NCBI RefSeq assembly: GCF_001306455.1 | Contig: NZ_LGTQ01000005.1 | Span: 868,001-932,000 of the forward strand | Direction: 5' to 3' | Source: Jiulongibacter sediminis | GTDB lineage: Bacteria > Bacteroidota > Bacteroidia > Cytophagales > Spirosomataceae | DNA: 64,000 nucleotides | Shown here: positions 36,031 through 45,728 of the stretch, piece after piece | Position numbering within the stretch: position 1 is the first letter of the stretch | Layout of the letters: each line of letters begins with the position of its first letter | Made by a program: the position numbers and the translations under genes | Notes under the pieces: generated by a model | What the model was told of the DNA's origin: nothing | The model's database searches: none | Seen by the model: the letters and a program-made list of their open reading frames with translations, nothing else

Positions 36031-37104
36031 TCAAGGAATATAAACCTCCCCTTTGCTTAAAATTCTAGCTGTTCGAATGACTCCAGCCTTGAGTATTTTA
36101 GGTTGCTTATTATTCTCTTCAATCTGTAATTGAACAGTCATTGCTCCGGTAGGGTGTTCTAATTTGAAAAGAGACTCGTTTGAGGAAATCTCAGCTATTT
36201 CATTTGCTACCGTTCCTTGGTAGACACAGGCCGTGGCTACCGAGACAGCGGCCAAAACTCCAATCGCTTCATGAACCCGGTGCGGAATAAACATTCGGGT
36301 ATTGACTATTCCACCATTCAGTGGCGAAGAAATGAGACACATTTTAGGGATGGTCTTGTTTGAAACATCCCCCAGGTTCATAATCCTTCCAGCTTGTAAT
36401 CTGATTGATTCAATTTCAGTTTTCAAATTCTCATTTGTTTCCAGCTCTTCTACTGATTCGTTACCAGAAAGCTTAAAGTCGGAAGCTTTTAGCAAAACAA
36501 CCGGCATTCCGTTATCTATGCACGTAACCTCCTTTCCATCAATTATATCTGTTAATTTCCTGGTAGGAAAAAGCGATCCACAGGATGAACCTTCAATATC
36601 CAGATAATTACAAATAACAGGAGCCGAAGTGCCCGGAACACCATCAACCGCGACGTCACCTTTTTCGGCAAGAATTCCACCCGGAGTTTGAGCAGTAATT
36701 TCGCAAATTGCCCCGGTATTCATCATTTTTACCCGAACCGTAGTCTTTTCCAAACCCGGTTCAATAAGACCTGTTTCCAGAGCAAAATGAGGCACAGCGG
36801 CCAAAATATTTCCACAAGTTTGATTGGTAGAAACCCTACCCTCACCTACCACCACTTGAACAAAAAGGTAATCCAGATCGGCCTTGGGAGATGTGGAAGG
36901 AGTAATGATTGCCACTTTACTGGTTAAACTGGTTGCTCCTCCAAGTCCGTCAATTTGACGGGAATCACCTTCGAGAGTCCCCTCCATCGCTAAAAGAAGA
37001 AACTTATTTCTCTTGTCCTCATCTGCGGGAAGATCAGAAGCATTGAAGTAAAGCCCTTTGGAACTTCCTCCCCTTATCTGCATATATGGAATTTTTCTAG
37101 CCAT
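36031..37104 (-). CDS. galD: 4-oxalomesaconate tautomerase-like protein (PrpF family)
   Basis: 357 residues. The PrpF/GalD family start IPYMQIRGGSSKGLYF is at 5-20, followed by DGLGGATSLTSKVAI and TCGNILAAV with C97. In gallate catabolism GalD interconverts keto and enol 4-oxalomesaconate. The assignment rests on family plus neighbours: it is the last gene of an operon with GalB- and GalC-like enzymes. A methylaconitate isomerase role (PrpF) is the alternative but does not fit the context. Confidence 0.82.
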   Translation of the reverse strand: MARKIPYMQIRGGSSKGLYFNASDLPADEDKRNKFLLLAMEGTLEGDSRQIDGLGGATSLTSKVAIITPSTSPKADLDYLFVQVVVGEGRVSTNQTCGNILAAVPHFALETGLIEPGLEKTTVRVKMMNTGAICEITAQTPGGILAEKGDVAVDGVPGTSAPVICNYLDIEGSSCGSLFPTRKLTDIIDGKEVTCIDNGMPVVLLKASDFKLSGNESVEELETNENLKTEIESIRLQAGRIMNLGDVSNKTIPKMCLISSPLNGGIVNTRMFIPHRVHEAIGVLAAVSVATACVYQGTVANEIAEISSNESLFKLEHPTGAMTVQLQIEENNKQPKILKAGVIRTARILSKGEVYIP

Positions 37105-37152
37105 TTATTTGCGTGATCTGTTCACCGATAAATTTGATTGAGTCAAACTTGT

Positions 37153-37779
37153 TTAATAACCAAATTCTTTGTCCCAGCCATAAATTTGAAGAGAAGTCTC
37201 ACCTTTAAGAATCCTGGCCCTTGTGTTTGCCTCTTTTTCTTCCCGTTTTTTTGAGAATTCAATAGCTTCTTCAACTCTTCCTTTGGGCACAATGACTATG
37301 CCATCGCGATCACCCACCACAATATCACCCGGCTCAATAATTACATCTCCAATTTTTATAGCTTCGTTTAGAACTCCTCGAGGGTCTTTTCCGGTGCCTT
37401 TGATACATAAACCTCTGCAGAAGACCGGGAAACCCAGATTTTCAATTTCATCGGCATCTCTGACACAGGCATTAATAACCAAACCAGCCATGCCTTGTTT
37501 CATGGCTCCTGTGGTTAGTAGATCACCCCAATAGCCGGCATCATAGGCACCTGAACACTCAGCCACAAGAACGGAGCCCCGCGGAGCATAAGCATACGCC
37601 CGGTGAAGATTCACATTGCTGTAGGCAGCACATTCAATAGGATAAGCCGGCCCGCAAATTCGCATAGAAGGATTTAACCCTTTGATTTCATACGGCAAAG
37701 CTCCTGTTTTCCCGAGGGCCTCATGAATGGTAGCCGTTCCAAACTTTGAAAGTGCCAGCAATTGTTCTTTTGTTGTCAT
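37153..37779 (-). CDS. galC: 4-carboxy-4-hydroxy-2-oxoadipate aldolase
   Basis: 208 residues, RraA-like fold of class II HMG/CHA aldolases. Catalytic segment GYWGDLLTTGAMKQG then NACVRDADE with R107 and D108, and a C-terminus ending SLQIYGW as in LigK/GalC/ProA aldolases. It splits 4-carboxy-4-hydroxy-2-oxoadipate into pyruvate and oxaloacetate. It starts 1 base after the hydratase stop, so translation is likely coupled. RraA (RNase E inhibitor) is unlikely given the extra C-terminus and the neighbourhood. Confidence 0.88.
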   Translation of the reverse strand: MTTKEQLLALSKFGTATIHEALGKTGALPYEIKGLNPSMRICGPAYPIECAAYSNVNLHRAYAYAPRGSVLVAECSGAYDAGYWGDLLTTGAMKQGMAGLVINACVRDADEIENLGFPVFCRGLCIKGTGKDPRGVLNEAIKIGDVIIEPGDIVVGDRDGIVIVPKGRVEEAIEFSKKREEKEANTRARILKGETSLQIYGWDKEFGY

Positions 37780-37780
37780 C

Positions 37781-38503
37781 TTAAAAAATGCTATCGGTTA
37801 TTCTTGGAACCATACTTTGAAATGCCTCGGCATATTGAACTTGTTTCTGCCCGGAAATTCGCCTTGCGTGATTTCCACGTCTGCTTCCCAATTCAGTATA
37901 ATAATCCACCAGATACTTCTGAGCACCCATACAATTCATGGCCTCTTTTTTCTTTTCAAAAACAGAACTTACGTCAATAAATGTATCGGGTTTAAACTCA
38001 CAAATTTCAGGCTGGTGAGGCTCAAACGAATACCATGCCGGAGGGTTAATATTTTTAAAAGCACTCGCCACACCTGCTCCACAAGAAAGCAAACGGGCTC
38101 TTTCGGTGGCCTGAAAAGCCAAAGGATGATCAGGATTGAAGGGGTCTTTTGCCGTGTGAGTCAAAATGACTGAAGGTTCAAAATTTCCTATAATTTTGAC
38201 CAACTGAGCTATTCTTTCATCTGAAATGAGCATGGGATAATCTCCCCAGTCCAGAAATTCGATAGGCGTCCCCAAAAAATCAGCTGCTTTTTCTGCCTGA
38301 GCTTTCCTTATAATTTTCACACTTTCTTCACTCCGGTTTGGATCTTCCTTCCACAATTCGCCAGACTCTCCACGTTCACCGTAAGACAAACAAACCACAA
38401 GAGTCTCCGCTCCTTCCTCCACAGATTTGGCCAGAACTCCACCAGCTCTCCAAACAAAGTCTGCACTATGTGCTGAAATCACTAATAACTTCTTCATATC
38501 CAT
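37781..38503 (-). CDS. galB: 4-oxalomesaconate hydratase (PIG-L family)
   Basis: 240 residues. Starts KKLLVISAHSADFVWRAGG, the altered metal motif (AHxxDFVWRAGG) of GalB, the hydratase of the PIG-L fold that acts in gallate breakdown of Pseudomonas. It has DHPLAFQATERAR further on. The enzyme should hydrate 4-oxalomesaconate to 4-carboxy-4-hydroxy-2-oxoadipate. Lies 24 bases behind the dioxygenase and directly in front of the aldolase, in pathway order. Confidence 0.87.
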   Translation of the reverse strand: MDMKKLLVISAHSADFVWRAGGVLAKSVEEGAETLVVCLSYGERGESGELWKEDPNRSEESVKIIRKAQAEKAADFLGTPIEFLDWGDYPMLISDERIAQLVKIIGNFEPSVILTHTAKDPFNPDHPLAFQATERARLLSCGAGVASAFKNINPPAWYSFEPHQPEICEFKPDTFIDVSSVFEKKKEAMNCMGAQKYLVDYYTELGSRRGNHARRISGQKQVQYAEAFQSMVPRITDSIF

Positions 38504-38527
38504 ATCTTTAACTTCTAAGAGTTGTGA

Positions 38528-39484
38528 TTAAAGTAATTCATCTGGCATCGGGGTACCTCGGGTATGAAAACTCTCCACTGTTTTAAGGCCCCAAGCCTGG
38601 CCTTTTGATCGTTCTTCTTTGTTCCAGACGATAGTTTCATAATCAGGATCAAGAATAAGCCTGGCCGTTGGATTCGCAATTTCAACCCGGTTTCCTCCCG
38701 GCTCATACAAATAAAGGAAAAAGGTCTGCTGAATAGCATGTTTGTGAGGACCTGTCTCTATAAAAATATCATTTTCCAAGGCAATATCGGCCGCAATCAA
38801 GACCTCTTCCCTACTGTTAACCGCGTATGTAACATGATGGAAACGACCATTTAAACCAGAGTGATCTTCTGTTACGGCTAAATCGTAAGTCTTGGAGTTC
38901 ACTGATACCCAAACCCCTTTGGGCCCATCTTCAAATTGGATTGTTTCAGTCATTCTACCACCCAGAGTACCGAACTGGAAATCCCGAAAACCAGCCAAAT
39001 CTTTAGCTAAAAGATTTAGATGATCCAAACGCCTTACATTCATCCCTTTGCCAGGAAATTTGCTGGCCGTATTCTTTAAAGCTGACTTCGTTTCTTCGGT
39101 GGCCCTGTACTTATTTGAATCAAAATACAATTCACATAAATGACCATCTGGGTAACGGAATTGATAAGCCTTCCCATAATCACACTCATGGTCTGTCCAG
39201 CCAATTCCAAGTCCCATTTTCTCAATAGCCTCTACCCTACTTTGAAGTGACTCGGCAGAACGTGTTCTCCATGCAAAATGCCCCATTCCGGTATGTTTAT
39301 GAGCCGTCAGCTTGAGTGTATGATGCTCATAGTCGTCATAAGCTCTTAGCCATGCCGAGTCTCCCTCCAGCTTGGTGACATACATACCCAATAATTCAGT
39401 AAAAAACCGGATACTCTGGTCGAGTTTTGGTGTGTACAATTCTACATGGGCAATATGGGCCAGCTCCCAGGTCAGGTTTTTCAT
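38528..39484 (-). CDS. VOC-family extradiol ring-cleavage dioxygenase
   Basis: 318 residues, type I extradiol dioxygenase like catechol 2,3-dioxygenase, with two VOC repeats. Iron ligands are visible as H155 (RRLDHLNLLA), the HH pair at 216-217 (RFHHVTYAV) and E268 (GGNRVEIANP). The acid-base pair is H249 and Y258, spaced exactly as H246 and Y255 of XylE. It is the first gene of an operon followed by GalB-, GalC- and GalD-like enzymes, which implies that the ring substrate is gallate or protocatechuate, usually cleaved by LigAB/GalA-type enzymes of another fold. The substrate is inferred. Confidence 0.88.
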   Translation of the reverse strand: MKNLTWELAHIAHVELYTPKLDQSIRFFTELLGMYVTKLEGDSAWLRAYDDYEHHTLKLTAHKHTGMGHFAWRTRSAESLQSRVEAIEKMGLGIGWTDHECDYGKAYQFRYPDGHLCELYFDSNKYRATEETKSALKNTASKFPGKGMNVRRLDHLNLLAKDLAGFRDFQFGTLGGRMTETIQFEDGPKGVWVSVNSKTYDLAVTEDHSGLNGRFHHVTYAVNSREEVLIAADIALENDIFIETGPHKHAIQQTFFLYLYEPGGNRVEIANPTARLILDPDYETIVWNKEERSKGQAWGLKTVESFHTRGTPMPDELL

Positions 39485-39508
39485 TTTTTCAAATAATCTT
39501 GATTGAGA

Positions 39509-39541
39509 ATTATGATTATGATCACAAATTTGAGATTATGA
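39509..39541. promoter_or_regulatory. Direct repeats ATTATGA in the divergent aromatic promoter region
   Basis: ATTATGA occurs at 39509, 39515 and 39535 in the 113-base gap between the dioxygenase operon and the AraC gene. The last two are 20 bases apart, a usual spacing for AraC half-sites. ATTATGATCA (39515-39524) recurs before the gentisate operon at 46753. Confidence 0.5.
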
Positions 39542-39597
39542 GTCCAGATTCATTGGATACAATTCTTACTTTTGAAGATACTTTTTAAACATCATCT

Positions 39598-40464
39598 TTG
39601 AAAAAGTCGGGAATAGCTCATTATGACGGCCTGTACGGTGACAGTCAGGCCAGAAGTGATTCATCATATCTCTTTCTTGAAGAAATAGTTACAAGAAGCG
39701 AGGAATTTGACTGGTCCATAAAACCTCATATTCACAGCGAATTAGTACAAATATTCATCATTGAAGAAGGTTCTCTTATATTTCAGCACAGTAGCGAATG
39801 GACTAACCTGTCACATCCATGCATTATTCTCATCCCCCCTTCTCAACAGCATGCATTAACCTATAACCCTCCTGTTAATGGTCAGATATTGTCATTTTCA
39901 CGAAACATATTCAATGATATTTTTAAAACATTTCTTGATCCACCTCAAAACATCGAAATAATAAGAGAATTTGAGAAACAGGATTTTAAAAGCCTTCTTG
40001 AAATTCTGGGGAGGATAAGAGAAGAACTTTTTGGGGATCACTATGGCCGTGAAATACTACTGCGGGCACAGCTCTCCCAATTTGTTATTGAAATACTCCG
40101 ATTAAGAAAGACCGAAAATGTTCTCCAAAACGAGGCCAACATAGGTTTACAACATTTTTTACGCTTTCAAAAGCTTCTTGACCAATCAAATTATAATCGA
40201 AATCTAGCTGATTACGCTGATGAGTTATGTATAAGCCAAGTGCATCTCAATAGAATTTGTAAAGCTCATAGTGGTAAAAAGGCCATTGAAATTGTTCAGG
40301 CTAAAATGGTTGATCAAGCCTGCAAATATCTACGGCATACTTCCTACTCAGTTTCTGAAATTGCTTATAAGCTCGGTTTTGAATACCCCAATTATTTTGC
40401 TCGATTCTTCAGAAAACAAACCGGTGTTAACCCATCTGAATTTAGGATGACGAAAGAAAGCTGA
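39598..40464 (+). CDS. AraC-family regulator divergent from the gallate-type operon
   Basis: 288 residues. Starts with TTG at 39598, since an in-frame stop lies at 39586 and no ATG is available. The N-terminal cupin-like sensing domain (about 40-130, IKPHIHSELVQIFIIEEGS) is followed by a C-terminal double helix-turn-helix (about 195-285) with DYADELCISQVHLNRICKAHSG and SYSVSEIAYKLGFEYPNYFARFFRKQTG (near the end). The layout resembles PobR-type regulators of hydroxybenzoate use. Divergent position suggests it activates the dioxygenase operon. Confidence 0.87.
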   Translation: MKKSGIAHYDGLYGDSQARSDSSYLFLEEIVTRSEEFDWSIKPHIHSELVQIFIIEEGSLIFQHSSEWTNLSHPCIILIPPSQQHALTYNPPVNGQILSFSRNIFNDIFKTFLDPPQNIEIIREFEKQDFKSLLEILGRIREELFGDHYGREILLRAQLSQFVIEILRLRKTENVLQNEANIGLQHFLRFQKLLDQSNYNRNLADYADELCISQVHLNRICKAHSGKKAIEIVQAKMVDQACKYLRHTSYSVSEIAYKLGFEYPNYFARFFRKQTGVNPSEFRMTKES

Positions 40465-40486
40465 CAATTATTTGATTTTCGTAAGT
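40465..40486 (+). repeat. 22-base element shared with 62954-62975
   Basis: The 22 bases around TTTGATTTTCGTAAGT match 62954-62975 at 20 positions. Each lies 50-75 bases before a gene start (40561 and 63027). Possibly a shared regulatory site. Chance is not excluded. Confidence 0.4.
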
Positions 40487-40560
40487 TTCTATTTGTCCTG
40501 AGTTCTTCAAAGTTATTGAAACTCCGTTCCTTTGCAGTTAAATTTTAGATCATAACAGTA

Positions 40561-41292
40561 ATGAAACTTCAACCTGCGATTTTCGTCACTCTTTTGCTTT
40601 TTGGATTTAATGGTTTTACTCAAACCGGTGAAAAGGAACCCCTAAAAGCCTCTGCCAACGTTCAGGTAACCAATAATGGAGTATCTCTTTTCCCAAACCT
40701 CTCTTTGGGTAAACCGGCGGCTATTATCAACGTATCACTTGCCAAAAAGGGGATTTCATTTGAACCCGAGCTTCGTTGGGGATTGAACGGTAAACCATGG
40801 TCATACATCTTTTGGATGAGATATCGGTATAATTCGGATAAATTCTCGCTACGACTTGGAGCCCACCCTTCGTATGTCTTTGGAGAACAGACTGTTGAGA
40901 TCAACAATCAGGAAGTGAGCCGATTCATCACAACACGCTATGCAGCGGGGGAGATCTCTCCGGGTTACCGATTCAGCCCTAAAGTCAATGTGAATTTTCA
41001 TTACCTCCACGCTATTGGACTTGATGATTATGGTGTCAAATCCAGTAATTTTTATGCTCTACAGCCACAATTCACGGGTCTGGGAGTGGGTAAAGACTTT
41101 TATTTCAATTTCTTCCCACAGATTTTCTACTTAGAACTGGGCGATAACGCCGGATCCTATGTATCCGAAACATTGACTTTCAATAAAAAAGATTTCCCTA
41201 TCTATCTTTCACATATGATGACGTATAAGTTAAAGTCTGATATTGCCGGAGATGATTTTGTCTGGAGTTTAGGGCTTAATGTTAAATTCTAG
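40561..41292 (+). CDS. Secreted outer-membrane-type protein, paralogue of 51819
   Basis: 243 residues with a signal peptide at 1-20 (ends GFTQ). The body alternates strand-like segments (ANVQVTNNGVSLFPNLSLG, WSYIFWMRYRYNSDKFSLRLG) and ends in a strand with terminal phenylalanine (GLNVKF), typical of an outer-membrane beta barrel. It is clearly related to the protein encoded at 51819-52559: both have VNNNGxSLxPxxSLGKP- and WxxIxWxRYR-type segments. Placed between two AraC genes in the aromatic region. It may be a porin-like uptake channel, but this is inference. Confidence 0.75.
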   Translation: MKLQPAIFVTLLLFGFNGFTQTGEKEPLKASANVQVTNNGVSLFPNLSLGKPAAIINVSLAKKGISFEPELRWGLNGKPWSYIFWMRYRYNSDKFSLRLGAHPSYVFGEQTVEINNQEVSRFITTRYAAGEISPGYRFSPKVNVNFHYLHAIGLDDYGVKSSNFYALQPQFTGLGVGKDFYFNFFPQIFYLELGDNAGSYVSETLTFNKKDFPIYLSHMMTYKLKSDIAGDDFVWSLGLNVKF

Positions 41293-41295
41293 TTC

Positions 41296-42186
41296 ATGGA
41301 AAAGTCAGAATCGCTCGAGGAGTTTTACAAAAGAAGATTTGAATGGATACCTGAAAGCCTTAGTAAAGACATCGGTCATTTTAATGTATTTAAGCTTCCT
41401 CATGCCTCTGACAAGCCTGTACCTTACCGCCGACGTGACTTCTTCAAGATCACTTTTTGCATTGGTCAGAGCCGGGTTCATTACGCCGACCAAGTCTATA
41501 AAATTGAGAAGCAGGCTCTGGTATTTTCCAACCCATTTATTCCGTACAAATGGGAACATCTGGAAGCCGTAGAGGGTGGCTTTTACCTCGTTTTTAATCA
41601 GGATTTCTTTCTTAACTATGGAGATCTCATTAAATACGATGTGTTTCAGCCACACGGCACTCATATTTTTGAATTGAGTGATGAACAGGCCCAAATTGTC
41701 TCAGGAATTTATGAAGATATTCTGCTTGAAATTGAGTCCGATTATGTGCACAAATACGATGTCTTGAAGCATAAAGTATATGAGCTTTTGCATTTTGCCC
41801 TGAAAACAAACCCTTCGGCGAAAATTGAGGAGCAACCCATCAACGCCTCTCAACGCATTCTTTGGTTGTTTCAGGAGCTCTTAGAACGGCAGTTTCCAAT
41901 TGAGGAAAATAACCTATCTGTGAAACTGCGTTCCCCATCAGACTTTGCTTTTAACCTCAACGTCCATGTGAACCACCTTAATAGGGCTGTGAAAGAAATA
42001 GTGGGCAAGACCACTTCTCAGCTTATTGCAGAACGTCTGCTGCAAGAAGCCAAAATCCTCCTCAAACAAAGTACCTGGAACATCTCTGAAATCGCCTTTG
42101 CCCTTGGCTATAACGAAGTAACCCATTTCAATAATTTCTTTAAGAAGCAGACGGGGCTGAGCCCTTCTAAATTTAGAGCTACTTGA
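41296..42186 (+). CDS. AraC-family regulator
   Basis: 296 residues. N-terminal cupin-like domain (RRRDFFKITFCIGQSRVHYADQ at about 45-66) and C-terminal AraC helix-turn-helix pair ending NISEIAFALGYNEVTHFNNFFKKQTGLSPSKFRAT (last 35 residues). Starts 3 bases after the outer-membrane-type gene, so the two may be cotranscribed. The aldo/keto reductase lies downstream, 79 bases on. The ligand is unknown. Confidence 0.87.
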   Translation: MEKSESLEEFYKRRFEWIPESLSKDIGHFNVFKLPHASDKPVPYRRRDFFKITFCIGQSRVHYADQVYKIEKQALVFSNPFIPYKWEHLEAVEGGFYLVFNQDFFLNYGDLIKYDVFQPHGTHIFELSDEQAQIVSGIYEDILLEIESDYVHKYDVLKHKVYELLHFALKTNPSAKIEEQPINASQRILWLFQELLERQFPIEENNLSVKLRSPSDFAFNLNVHVNHLNRAVKEIVGKTTSQLIAERLLQEAKILLKQSTWNISEIAFALGYNEVTHFNNFFKKQTGLSPSKFRAT

Positions 42187-42247
42187 TATGAGTAAGTTGT
42201 GGTTTGAATTCTATTAATGCCCTGATACTAGAATCGGCTAAATTTGA

Positions 42248-43252
<1,005 letters not shown>

Positions 43253-43254
43253 AA

Positions 43255-43677
43255 CTATTCGAACCTAGAATCCAAATCAAGCATTTGATTGTCAACAATT
43301 TGAATTTGAGACGCCTCAGAATGTAAAGGATTGATGATGTAATTATGCTCTTGCGGAAAAATGACGCTCTGCACTTTGGCATAAAGCAATTCATTCTCTT
43401 CCAAAAAGTTGTCGCCGGTAGTTTTATTGTCGTCGCCGAGATAGGATAAAGGAGTTTCGGCCTGCTCAGGAAGTTCAAGGCTAAGTAAGTGATACTCGTT
43501 CATTCTAACCAATTCGATCGGCATGTGAACCAAAAGCTCCAGTAAAGCCAATGATCGGTGGCCGGCGGCGTAGAGCATATATTTCCCTTTTGAATTCCAA
43601 CGCCCACCGTGCAGAAACGCTCCTCTCCCACTCAAATCATTGGCGTATACTTTTTGGCAAATACGATAAACTATCAT
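43255..43677 (-). CDS. RES-domain toxin
   Basis: 140 residues. RES family: YRICQKVYANDLSGRGA, then GGRWNSKG with R26, ALLELLVH with E47, and an aromatic/serine-containing core. RES toxins degrade or modify NAD+ in known cases. The start codon overlaps the antitoxin stop by 4 bases (ATGA at 43674-43677). The size is that of the compact RES toxins. It is convergent with the aldo/keto reductase, the two stop codons being 2 bases apart. Confidence 0.92.
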   Translation of the reverse strand: MIVYRICQKVYANDLSGRGAFLHGGRWNSKGKYMLYAAGHRSLALLELLVHMPIELVRMNEYHLLSLELPEQAETPLSYLGDDNKTTGDNFLEENELLYAKVQSVIFPQEHNYIINPLHSEASQIQIVDNQMLDLDSRFE

Positions 43678-44132
43678 GCGTAAACGCCATGTTCTATTCT
43701 ACCCAGAATATCATAAAGAATATTTAAGCCGAAGCTGGTATCAAGGTATTCAACGGGCTTATTATAGGATAAAGCAGGAAGAGAGCTTTGAAGCCAAATG
43801 CCTAAAGCCTCCTGAGAACCTAAAACCTCAACAGCCTTTTTGGCAAAAGCTGTGAGCTCAAGCAAGCGTTCTGACTTTGATTTATCTAATAACTCATCAT
43901 CACTTTTCCGTTGGATATTTCTGAAACTGCTATGCAAAAAAGTACTGATGGTCTCCTGATTTAAACCCATAAAATCAGCTAAAATCTTGATACTTGATTT
44001 CTCTACACCGTTTCGGCTGTATTCCATAAAAAGCTGGTTACCCTTTGCTTCAGGGTAGCTATTTAAAAGAAGAGCTTTAAATGGCTTGTCGTAAGTATAA
44101 GCTACAGCTGGTTCATTCAAAATATTGCTCAT
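43674..44132 (-). CDS. Xre/MbcA/ParS-type antitoxin of the RES toxin
   Basis: 152 residues. N-terminal Xre-like helix-turn-helix (about 48-70, KILADFMGLNQETISTFLHS) and C-terminal DUF2384 toxin-binding domain (about 97-152, AKKAVEVLGSQEALGIWLQS). Its gene comes first in the operon, with a perfect 12-base inverted repeat just upstream of its start. This is the standard layout of an autoregulated type II module. Confidence 0.9.
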   Translation of the reverse strand: MSNILNEPAVAYTYDKPFKALLLNSYPEAKGNQLFMEYSRNGVEKSSIKILADFMGLNQETISTFLHSSFRNIQRKSDDELLDKSKSERLLELTAFAKKAVEVLGSQEALGIWLQSSLPALSYNKPVEYLDTSFGLNILYDILGRIEHGVYA

Positions 44133-44154
44133 GAGATTCCTTTTTACAATTCAA

Positions 44155-44197
44155 ATATACGACATTTTGTTTAAATACAATCCATAATGTCGTATAT
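44155..44197. promoter_or_regulatory. Inverted-repeat operator of the RES-Xre module
   Basis: ATATACGACATT (44155-44166) and AATGTCGTATAT (44186-44197) form a perfect 12-base inverted repeat with a 19-base spacer. It lies 22-65 bases upstream of the antitoxin start (44132) and is the expected place for antitoxin binding. Confidence 0.82.
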
Positions 44198-44275
44198 CTT
44201 TTTATTAAGTTCCAAAACGCTGGCAAACAATGAATAATTTGGCTACTTGCGGCAGTTTTCAAGTTGAAATCACAA

Positions 44276-45493
44276 ATGCAGAATAATAATCAGGTATTGC
44301 AGGGTAAAAAATCTGTCTTAATTCTCATTCTCGGTGTCTTATCAGCCATCGGTCCTTTTTCCATTGATACCTATTTAGCAGGTTTCCCGAAAATAGCTTC
44401 TGATTTTAAGGTCAGCATTGATTACGTTTCTTACTCACTGTCTAGTTTCTTTATTGGTATCTCAGTTGGTCAAATGCTCTATGGTCCTTTACTGGATCGC
44501 TTCGGACGCAAAACGCCTTTATTGATCGGTTTGGTGGTGTATTTATTGGCTTCTTTGGGCTGTGCGGTAGCCCCTTCTATCGAAATTCTTATTGGTTTAC
44601 GCTTTGTCCAGGCCGTTGGTGGCTGTGTAGGTATGGTGGCTCCAAGAGCCATTGTTCGTGACTTATTTCCTCTTCATGAAAGTGCAAAAGTCTTCTCACT
44701 ACTCATTCTGATTTTAGGTGTTTCCCCAATAATAGCTCCAAGCGTAGGTAGTTTTATGATTTCAGCCCTAGGCTGGCATTCTGTTTTCTTTTTGCAGGCA
44801 GCCATGGGTTTAACACTTTTCCTGTCTGTATTTTTTGTTCTACAGGAAAGCAAAGGGCCCGATGAATCAGTCTCTCTCAAACCGAGACCAATTACCCGAA
44901 CCTTCTGGAAGGTTTTTACCAATACCCAATTCTTTACCTATGCTTTCGCCGGCTCTTTAGTGGCAGCCGGCTTATATGCCTATGTATCAGGATCGCCGCT
45001 GGTATTCATGGAAATACATGGACTTACAGAGCAGCAATATGGCTGGCTTTTCGGCTTTCTGGCTTCCGGCCTGATTTTGAGTAGTCAACTCAATAATCTG
45101 GCCCTGAAATGGTTTACATCCGAACAAATTGTCAAAGTCTCTATTCCATTGCAGGTTTTCTTTGGAATAACACTGGTGGTTTTGAGCCTGTTTGACCTCC
45201 ATAGTATATACAGTATCGTGGCCTTGCTGTTTCTATTTTTCTGCTGCCAGGGCTTCAGTTTCCCGAATTCTTCTGCTCTATCCCTGGTACCTTTTGCCAA
45301 AGAAGCCGGAAGTGCCTCAGCACTGATGGGTGCCCTTCAAATGGGTTTTGGCGCTCTTTCCTCTGCTTTGGTGGGAGTATTTGCCAACGGGACGGAATTG
45401 CCGATGACCGGCATTATTGCCTCCTTCTCGACTTTGGGCCTCTTGGTTTTTGTCATTGGCAGAAGGAAAATTAAAATGACATCTGGTTCATAA
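44276..45493 (+). CDS. Bcr/CflA-type MFS drug efflux transporter
   Basis: 405 residues from the ATG at 44276; a TTG four codons earlier is less likely. Twelve membrane helices. Typical DHA1 features: GPFSIDTYLAGFPKIA in helix 1 and GPLLDRFGRKTPLLIG in the loop between helices 2 and 3. Exports drugs such as bicyclomycin or sulphonamides in other bacteria, driven by proton exchange. Its start lies 78 bases beyond the antitoxin operator and 143 bases from the antitoxin start, and it is divergent from the toxin-antitoxin pair. Confidence 0.9.
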   Translation: MQNNNQVLQGKKSVLILILGVLSAIGPFSIDTYLAGFPKIASDFKVSIDYVSYSLSSFFIGISVGQMLYGPLLDRFGRKTPLLIGLVVYLLASLGCAVAPSIEILIGLRFVQAVGGCVGMVAPRAIVRDLFPLHESAKVFSLLILILGVSPIIAPSVGSFMISALGWHSVFFLQAAMGLTLFLSVFFVLQESKGPDESVSLKPRPITRTFWKVFTNTQFFTYAFAGSLVAAGLYAYVSGSPLVFMEIHGLTEQQYGWLFGFLASGLILSSQLNNLALKWFTSEQIVKVSIPLQVFFGITLVVLSLFDLHSIYSIVALLFLFFCCQGFSFPNSSALSLVPFAKEAGSASALMGALQMGFGALSSALVGVFANGTELPMTGIIASFSTLGLLVFVIGRRKIKMTSGS

Positions 45494-45522
45494 GACGTTC
45501 CTGAATTCTCAAATCTGAGTGA

Positions 45523-45549
45523 GTCGATAACCATTTTCAGGCTATCGAC
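45523..45549. other. Hairpin after the efflux gene
   Basis: GTCGATA (45523-45529) and TATCGAC (45543-45549), a 7-base perfect stem with a 13-base loop, 30 bases after the transporter stop, with no T-run. The 235-base gap also holds the 14-base palindrome TTTTCAATTGAAAA at 45584-45597. Confidence 0.4.
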
Positions 45550-45728
45550 CATTGAAACACTGAAACTGTTGGTTTTTAACCATTTTTCAATTGAAAATAA
45601 TCTCTTAACAAGTGGCTTCTTGTATTTCTTTAGAAAGAACAAGGCTTAGTTTTTTTTTGCAAATTTCACAGACTAGACGAATTGCTTATCTCAATTTGAT
45701 GTTCTGTCCCCGTTAAGGATTTTATCCA

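Noticed and set aside
41305-41694. Minus-strand open frame of 129 codons inside the AraC gene at 41296
   Set aside because: The plus-strand frame encodes a complete AraC protein; the antisense frame shows no motif.
45584-45597. Palindrome TTTTCAATTGAAAA as an operator
   Set aside because: It is short, AT-rich and single-copy, over 130 bases from the next gene start; I list it only within the hairpin entry.
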